DNA of 64,000 bases, taken from contig NC_134774.1 of assembly GCF_050436995.1 (NCBI RefSeq), positions 1,920,501 to 1,984,500 on the forward strand, read 5' to 3'. The stretch comes from Anticarsia gemmatalis. Taxonomy: Eukaryota > Arthropoda > Insecta > Lepidoptera > Erebidae. Positions 9,701 through 18,700 of the stretch are shown piece by piece. The notes beneath the pieces were generated by a model. That model saw nothing but the letters and a program-made list of their open reading frames with translations, was not told where the DNA came from and ran no database searches. How positions within the stretch are numbered: position 1 is the first letter of the stretch; every line of letters begins with the position of its first letter. Made by a program: the position numbers and the translations under genes.

Positions 9701-12700
9701 CAACTTAGCAAAAATCGTACCTCAACCACGTGAAACTAAAGACTCGATCACGCAAAAGTCACGACTCGATTTACTCAAAACTATTTTTTTTATTTTACAT
9801 ACCTCATGAAACACATAGTCTTTCCCCGCGGCGAGGCTCGCGTTATTCTTGATGGCTACACGGACGCACTGAGCGAGATATCTCGTTAGTAGTGGCTTGT
9901 GGGAACAGCGAAGTGCGGCCGCTTTTAACAGGTTCAGACCGGCTGTGGACGAAATTGAGTTTAGAGACATCTATTGGTGGGACATTAATAGTTAATTTTT
10001 GTGTATTTTTAACTGTCGAGATCAGATTTGTATGGGATCGATGGGATCAAAATTCCCTCGGCCATGGGATCCATGGAACATATAACCTAGACAATGGGAT
10101 CGCTGGGATCAAAAAGTCCAAAGCAATGGTATAAATGGGATCAGCAGTCACTATACCATGGGATCAGGAATCATAAGCCAATAGGATCGGTGGGATCAGT
10201 AAGACAGACAATGGGATCGGTGGGAATAATATGTCCATATTCATGGGATTGATGGGATCAGCTTGACCGTAAACAAAGGATCGATGGGATCAACGTGTCC
10301 ATAAACATGGGATCGTTGGGATAAAACTGACAATAAGCATGGGATCGATAGGATCGAGTTCCATAACGATAGGATCGATGGGACCAACAGTCCCATGTCA
10401 ATGGGATCGGTGCGATCGATAACACATTGTCGATGGGATCGACTGGGCCGATATGCCCATGACAATGGGATCGATGTGATCAACATGCCCATAACAGTGA
10501 GATAGATGGGATCAGCAATCCCATGTCTATGGGATCGACGGGATCATCAATCCCATATCGAAGGGATCAGAAATGCTATGATCATGGGATTGATGGGATC
10601 AACAATACTACGATAATGGGATCGGTGGGATCAATAATACTACGATAATGGGATCGGTAGGATCAACAATCCCATTTCAATGGGATCGATGGGATCAGCC
10701 GTCCTTAACTCAATATAATATACTATTTTAAATACATACCATCCCCAGTAAACATGGTGCTATCTTCAGCGACCACTCGTTCACAGATGAGACTGAACAG
10801 TGCCATGTGCACGTCTTCCTGCTCCGACCCTCGAGATAAACCCAGTAGTATGTGATGTAAGACGCTGGAACAAAAATAATTATATTTGTAACTAGCTGAC
10901 CCGGATACCAGCCAACTGAGCAGGACTTTGTATATAGTGTCCAAGTGTGTGCACAATAATTATGTCCTCCTAGCCGATATACGGCTACCGCGGTCAGTTT
11001 CATTGAAACTGGCCATCTGTGCAGGACTTTGTTTATAGTGTCCAAGTGTGTGCACAATACACAGGTACACTCTCTATTCCTTCACTCTCATAGTCCGGTG
11101 GGACGGTAGACACGACCAGAGAGAGGTCAGGCGCAGGACCGACGGCTTTACGTGCTCTCCGAGGCAAGGAGGTCTATGACTTACTGCATTCGCTACGGTG
11201 TAAATGTTCTTGCGATTGTCGGATATTCAAATTAATGTTTAACTCTCTCTTCCAAGACCCTAGGGTCAAAATGATAAGACCTTCGACTTCCTCAATTCTT
11301 AACAGAAAATCTCAGTAAAGACTTTTTGACCCGACCCAGGATTCGAACCCGAGACCTCCTGCGTGGCAGTCGCAAAGACTAGTAGATTTTGTAGGTGTGT
11401 ATGTATGCATCATTACGCGTTCATACTACACAACGGTTACCCATCTATGAATAATCCTTGCTAATATCGTTTGACTAATAAAATGCCTATTTTACCGGTG
11501 TATTGTTACATTTCTATTTAATTTTGATTCATTGCCTCAAATGTGGGTTTTGAACACATTTATTAATAAAAATACGTCAATGGATTACCCTATATAGGTA
11601 TAATTAAGTCATTTTAATTTTATTGTCTTTTCACATGTGCAGTGATAGCCGAGTGGTATAAGTTGATACATCCCACGCAAGTGGTCGCAGGTTCGAACCT
11701 GAGGCAACACACCAATGACTTTTCCAAGTTATGTGTGTATTAGAAATAATTTTACATGCTCTAACTGTGAAGGAAAACATCGTGAGGAAACCTTGCGTGC
11801 CTAAAATTTTTTTAATACGTTTATTGAGGGCATGCAAAGTCCCCAACCCGCACTTGGCCTACGTGGTGGACTCAAGGCTTAACCACTCTCTCATTACGGG
11901 AGGAGACCCTTGCCCAGCAGTGGAACATTAATGGGTTAAGATTTATAATTAAATTATTATTTTGAATGCAGGTGCTTGCTAGGGGAGCGAACCCACGTAA
12001 TCAACAGTCGCTTATACTACCCAAACCAAATAGACAATAAAAATAGATTTTGCCCATTAATATCCCACTGCTATGCAAGGGTCTCTCCTCTCGTACTGAG
12101 GGAGGAGTTAGGCCTTGTTATATATTTGTTACAGCTAAATATATATAAGGATACATTGTTTCTATTGCTCTACATGTACATATATGTTTAATTTTCCTTG
12201 CCAAATAATAATTTTAATTATTATTGACGCATCTACATGAGTTATACTAGGAGGAAAAATAATTATACTTTGTATAGACTAATTAGGATTTAAAAGATAG
12301 GGTAATTAATAATGATAGTTTCCTTAAAAATTGTTGGCTAGTGGTGCCATCTAGTGAACAATTATGTACATAATGTACATACATAACTTATTTATTTTTG
12401 TTTTTAAAGACAACTCCCGCACTCAGAATTGCTCTTGTGTCGCGGGGACCTTTACAAACATACAAACAACGGACACAAAGTACGACCCGACCCGAAACAA
12501 TTATTTGTGGATCGCACAAATAATTGTTACGGCCTTAATCCCTCTTTTATTACGGGAGGAGACCCTTGCCGAGCAGTGGAGTTAATAGGCTAAATTTAAT
12601 TATTTTTTCTTAGATAGTGATTCAGGAGGTTTATGTGTAAAATAGTGAAGATTTTTTTTCAATTTCTTTTTGAACCGGGGAGACCGGGGTAGGCCTCTAG

Positions 12701-15700
12701 TACTATATAAAATATGAATCTTAAGAACTTACCCATAAGCAGTTTTGAGATCCATAGTAGCGACTTTCAAGCACAAGTCCTTTCGTTCAGCCATTTTTAA
12801 TTTCTTCATATGCTCTTCGAACAGCTCTTTACAAGATTTCCGACTCAACTGGCAACACTCCCTCTTAGAAAAATTATATACAATCTCCTTTTGCATATCC
12901 TTAAACTGTTTCATAGTCATAGACGAAATAGAGTTGGTGCGTTCCCGCGCTTTTTTATCTATGGTCTCTTTTTCTTCTTCAAAATGGGGGATGTCTTGGT
13001 ATTTTTCGTAATCGCTGTTGTAGATTGGAGATCGGCCGGGAGAAAGGGTGTATTCAGAGTTTGAGGGGTAGAATGATGCAGGGGATGTGGACATGCAGGG
13101 ACTTGGGACATTCTCGGACCTTGGCGGAGTAGGGTACGTGTATCCAGCCGTCATATATGCATCACTCGGCATCGTGTTCAAATTAGTTTGCAAATAATGA
13201 AACATTTCATTATCAATCGTGGAATTTATATCTTCCACATTATTTTGGGCAATATGGTAGTTATTATCTTGTAGTAACTGCATAATTTCGTGTTCCCCAA
13301 TTGTTTTCTTCTCCAGATCTTCGAGGAGTGCGTTGCTATCGTATTTTTTTTCAACTTTGCTTCCATATTGTTTCGTGGTCGTATCTTCTTGGATAAATTC
13401 TAGGACGTCTTGCAGAAGAATCTCGTGGTCTTTGGGTTGGTATTGAGAGTTTTGCTTGACAGTTTCGCAAGCGATGTCCACTTCTGATAAAGTTTCTGGC
13501 TGCTGACATTGGTTGACGATTACTTGCCCGCCTGTGAGAGTTGCTGTGTTGATTTGGCTGATCTGGAAAAGAAAATTATGTATTTTACTTACATAATATC
13601 ACACAGGAATGGCATTTATGAAATACACTCACGTTGCGCCATTAAAACACCAATCCAAGTAATTAGGTGGTAAGAGACTTTTGCCATTTACCAAACTCCG
13701 GGTTAAAAAAATAAATAATAGCATTTAACTCGACCCGGGAATAAAACCCGAGACTTCACGATAGGCAGTCGGATACAATACCGACCTTGCCACAGAGGCC
13801 GTAGATTTTGTTATGTCACTAATTTAAAGTTTTTTTTTTCATACTTTGGAATATCTATCTTAATCAACAATACATATAAAACTCTTCGGTCACTGAGTGC
13901 CTGACTGACTGATGGACAACGCACAGCCGAAACTACTGAGCGTACAAACTTGACATTTGCTATGAACATTCCTTAGCAAGTGTAGAGGAGCACTAAGAGA
14001 GGATTTTTGGCAATTCCACCTAGAAAGAGGCAAAATTTCACGCGGGAAAAGTTGCTGTCAGCTAGTCTTATAAATACGACTGTGTGTGAACATAGATGTA
14101 TGTTTCTCTTTCACGTAAAAACGAATGAACGGGTTTTATTTAAATTTGAGGACACATAGTTTATAAATTTGACTAATACATAGGATTTTATTAAACCCAA
14201 GGTTCTTTATCTACTATGCTTTTATGGCTAAACTACTAAACCTATTTGGTTAAAAATATTCACAGAGATAGTTAAAGAGTTTGTTGGCAGCTCTTCTCAT
14301 TGGCCCTACCTTCCGAACTGGCGGTAAATTCACTCTCTGTATCATTGACTATAAGTGTCAGCATTTGACCTAAATGGATATATGATTTGATTGATTTTGA
14401 CCGGGTAACAAACGTACAAACTCATTTTACAGTTCGAAAATAGTTTTCTGATTGGTTGAAAATGTAGTAGAAAGTTTGTACATAGGAGGGGCCGTATGGG
14501 TTAGCTCATATAAGATAAAAAAGGTTATAATTATAGTATGTATACTTATATACTTATAAGGAAATATGTAATAATAATTAATTACTTTTATTATGACGTA
14601 AATGGAAATTTGTTTAGCTTTGAAAAAGCAGTTATAGCAGCTGGCTTTATTAATGGAGCAGACATTTGTCTGCCTATCAGACTTTCAAGCTTCTGACTAC
14701 TGTTAACGACTGTCAAAGATCTTGGACAATGACAGCCGGGACCCAGTATTTAATGAGCCTTCCGAAACACGGAGGAACTAGCTATGTATAATATGGTCAC
14801 CCATCCACTAACCAACCTCGGTAAGTGTAGCTTAACCTCAGAGAACTATCCGCGCGGTTATTGTTACTTTACCACAAGCTCCAACATGTCAGTGTTATAA
14901 TAATCTATACTAATATTATAAAGCTGAAGAGTTTGTTTGTTTGTTTGAACGCGCTAATCTCGGGAACTACTGGTCCGATTTGAAAAAATCTTTCAGTATT
15001 AGATAGCCCATTTATCGAGGAAGGCTATAGGCTATACATCATCACGCTACGACCAATAGGAGCAGAGTACCAGCAGAAAATGTCACAAAAACGGGGATAA
15101 TTTTGACTCATTCTCTCCTATGTGACGCAAGCGAAGTTGCGCGGGTCAGCTAGTTATTTATAAAAAGGTATAACAAATTGAAAGTCATTGTGAAAACCGC
15201 AAATGAATGGGTGGCGTGAAAATTTAAATAAATATACTATACCTACAATACACGTAAGTAGGCATTACTCATTCATAATTTTTATATGAAAGGCATAACG
15301 CTTGTAGTTAGTAGTAATCAATATAATATTAGGTCAGGGAAAAAGTCTTTTCGCATTATAGTATGTATGAGGCTTAGGCGTCAACTCGGGCAGCAAAAAA
15401 CTCGGAACTTGTAATAAAATCTTTTCTCTACACAACAAAAGCTCGATATTTGGGTACCTCACGAGCTCACTGAAAGAAACCTAATGAACCGTGTACTCAT
15501 TTGTGATTCTTGAAGCCAAAGAGATTTTATTACAAGTTATCTATTCAAACTGACATGTTTATATGAGTTTAAACGCTATTGAATAGATAAACTACCGCTA
15601 AATGTACCTCAGAAACCGGGGATAAATGTATTAAGCCCCATATATCTTGTTAGCTGCTAGGTACAAAGCTAACGACAATTTATATTTTCAAACAAAATTG

Positions 15701-18700
15701 TTTATTTTCAAAACAAATCGTGTAAGGTCAATTTGGGTAACTTTGAATCATTTGGGTAACATTGACAGTGGGAATTCTAACTAGTTTCGATTATTTTTTC
15801 ATATGAGACCAACACGATTGATAAAGGTTTGCAAAACTAAGATAAACCTTTAACAATTGTGTTAGTTTCTTATGAAAAAATAATCGAAACTAGTTCAAAT
15901 TCCCACTGTCAATGTTACCCAAATGATTCAAAGTTACTTAGGTTGACTGTACCTATTTGTACAAAAGATTTTTCACACATTCGCTCTTACTATATCTTAC
16001 TATATCTTTTGGTTAGGTAATCTGACATTTAACCATACGCCTGTTTTTACCCTTAATGTTTATCGCAAACAGACAGCGTTTTCTATGTACCTATTAATAA
16101 CTATTTCAATTTCCGCAATACATTATTATCTTATCTGAAAAACAGAGACAATATCGATTAAATCTATTACGTATTTATGTTTTTATTCGCGACTAATTAG
16201 CCGTGAAAAAAAGATAATTTATCGCGTTCATCCGCAGTACGAGATGATGCAATCGGACAACGCCATCTATGTATTTTATTGAGAACTACTAACACTCACG
16301 TGCACCATAAAATCTGTGTAATAAAAATGGTTTTTAAATACAATAATAACTATTTTCCTTCATTCAATATATTATTAAAAATATTAAAGTTATATTTTAC
16401 TTAAAACATAAAGCTTAGATCAATAATTTCTCGCAAAAATCATATGTAAAAGTACGTATTAAGTAAATTGATATAAGCGCCACCTATCTGCTATCTCCCG
16501 AACTACTAAGTAACTCCCATTTTCATTCAGATGTTTGTATTAAATTAGTTTCGCCGCCGTTTTCCGCGTATGTTATTGAGAATGCATGTTGTAAAAATCC
16601 CGGTCATTGATTGAATATTAAACGCTTCGCATTACAATAAGTTGGCACACAAGGATTAGTATTTGTCCTCGGCGCCTTGCGCTTATTGGCGCCATTTTAT
16701 AGAGGAAATTGGTGACGCCATGTTTTTTTACATATAGGAACAATAAATAATTTATCAGAAATATACATTTCCAGCAACAACAGTCGTTATCTTAACTGAA
16801 AATAACCAGTGACGACTTTTTACGTGCCTTTCGAAGCACGGAGACGCCTTGTTCAAACACTACTAAGCGGTCACCCATCTATGGATAAACCGCACCAAAG
16901 GTTACTTAACCCGCAGATCGTGTACCCACCGGTGAACGCAACTGGCTATGGGCGCCTGGATTGTTTAAGTATTTCATTAATTATTATAAACAGCCGCGCG
17001 AGTCTATCTCTGAGATTAAGCTACGCTTGCCGAGGTTGTTATGTGGATGGGTGACTATATTATACATTCCTAGCTCCTCCGTGTTTTGAAAGGCATAATT
17101 GTGGGTCCCGGCTGTCATTTTCTAAGATATGTCCCGGCAGTCGATAACAGTAGTCAGAAGCTTGAAAGTCTGTCACCCAGTCTTACCGAAGGATATCGTG
17201 TAACCCAGGTAACTGTGTTGCGGAGGTCAGATAGACAGTTGCTTCATGTAAAATACCGGTATTCAGCTGTATTCAGTGAGACTGGAAGCCGACTCCGACA
17301 TTGGAAGAAAGGCTTGACTGATAATATAAAAGTCACAACGCAATTTTTTATTTTTAGAAAATTTGTAATTGCACTTCCACAAGATATTTTTGTTACATAG
17401 AAATTGATAAAATATGAATCATTCTTATCATTGCATTCGTGGTAGCGAGGAAATAAATATTTGTTATCATTTTATCAATAAATTGTACATTTTTAATACT
17501 GATTATTGGCTAATTTAGTTGTTTAATTGGTATTGCAATGAGTATTATTTTTTAGATAAAACTCCCGCACTAAGAATTGCTCTTGTGTCGCGGGGACTTT
17601 TACAAACTGCACGTTTGGCGCAGTGGTTTAAGCGGTCACCTCGCCGCAACAACCGTAGCGCCGCGTGTGGTGGGTTCGAATCCCACCCGAGACAAATCTT
17701 TGTGTGATGAGCACGAGTATTTGTTCTGAGCCTGGATGTTAATGTATCTATATAAGTATGAATTTAGAAGTATATAAGTATGTTTATCAGTTACTAGCTG
17801 ACCCGCGCAACTTCGCTTGCGTCACTTAAGATAATCATAATTTTCCCCGTTTTTGTAACATTTTTCACTGTTACTCTGCTCCTATTGGTCGTAGCGTGAT
17901 GATATATAGCCTATAGCCTTTCTCAATAAATGGGCTATCTAACACTGAAAGAATTTTTCAAATCGGACCAGTAGTTCCCGAGATTAGCGCGTTCAAACAA
18001 ACAAACAAACAAACAAACAAACAAACAAACTCTTCAGCTTTATAATATTAGTATAGATTTGGTTACCATAGTACAAGCTCTGCTTAGTTTGGAATCAAAT
18101 GACCGTGTGTGAATTGTCCCAAAATATTTATTTATTTATTTATTTAAACATACAAACAACGTACAACCAGACATGAAACAATTATTTATGGATCGCACAA
18201 ATAATTGTTCCGTGTGGGATACGAACCGGCTTAGCCTAGCCTTTCTTCCAACTATGTTGGAGTCGGCTTCCAGTCTACTAAAACTAACCACAGAGATTTA
18301 AAAATAAATAATTTATTATGCCATCTCAAATTCATAGACAAGCAAAAACTTGTTTTGTTTTTTTTTGGCACGTGTTTAACGCACATCTATACTAATATTA
18401 TAAAGCTGAAGAGTTTGTTTGAACGCGCTAATCTCAGGAACTACTGGTCCGATTTGAAAAAAATATTTCAGTGTTAGATAGTCCATTTATCGAGGAAGGC
18501 TATAGGCTATATATCATCACGCTACGACCAATAGGAGCAGAGTACCAGTGAAAAATGTTACAAAAACGGGGAAATTCCCTATTATATGACGCAAGCGAAG
18601 TTGCGCGGGTCAGCTAGTGTAATATAAGTTGTCATCCTTCAGTTATTTTCTTTACTAATACAACATTTTGCGGTTTTAAATCGCGCAAAATTATGTTGTT

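Larger units (their letters stand above)
17553..18228 (-). repeat. SINE A split by SINE B (outer layer of a triple nest)
   Basis: SINE A halves at 17553-17607 and about 18147-18228. The break is at ACAAAC/ATACAAAC, contiguous in other copies (for example 19100-19110). Confidence 0.8.

Noticed and set aside
8879..10700. CRISPR-like arrays
   Set aside because: The units are contiguous tandem repeats without unique spacers, in an animal intron.
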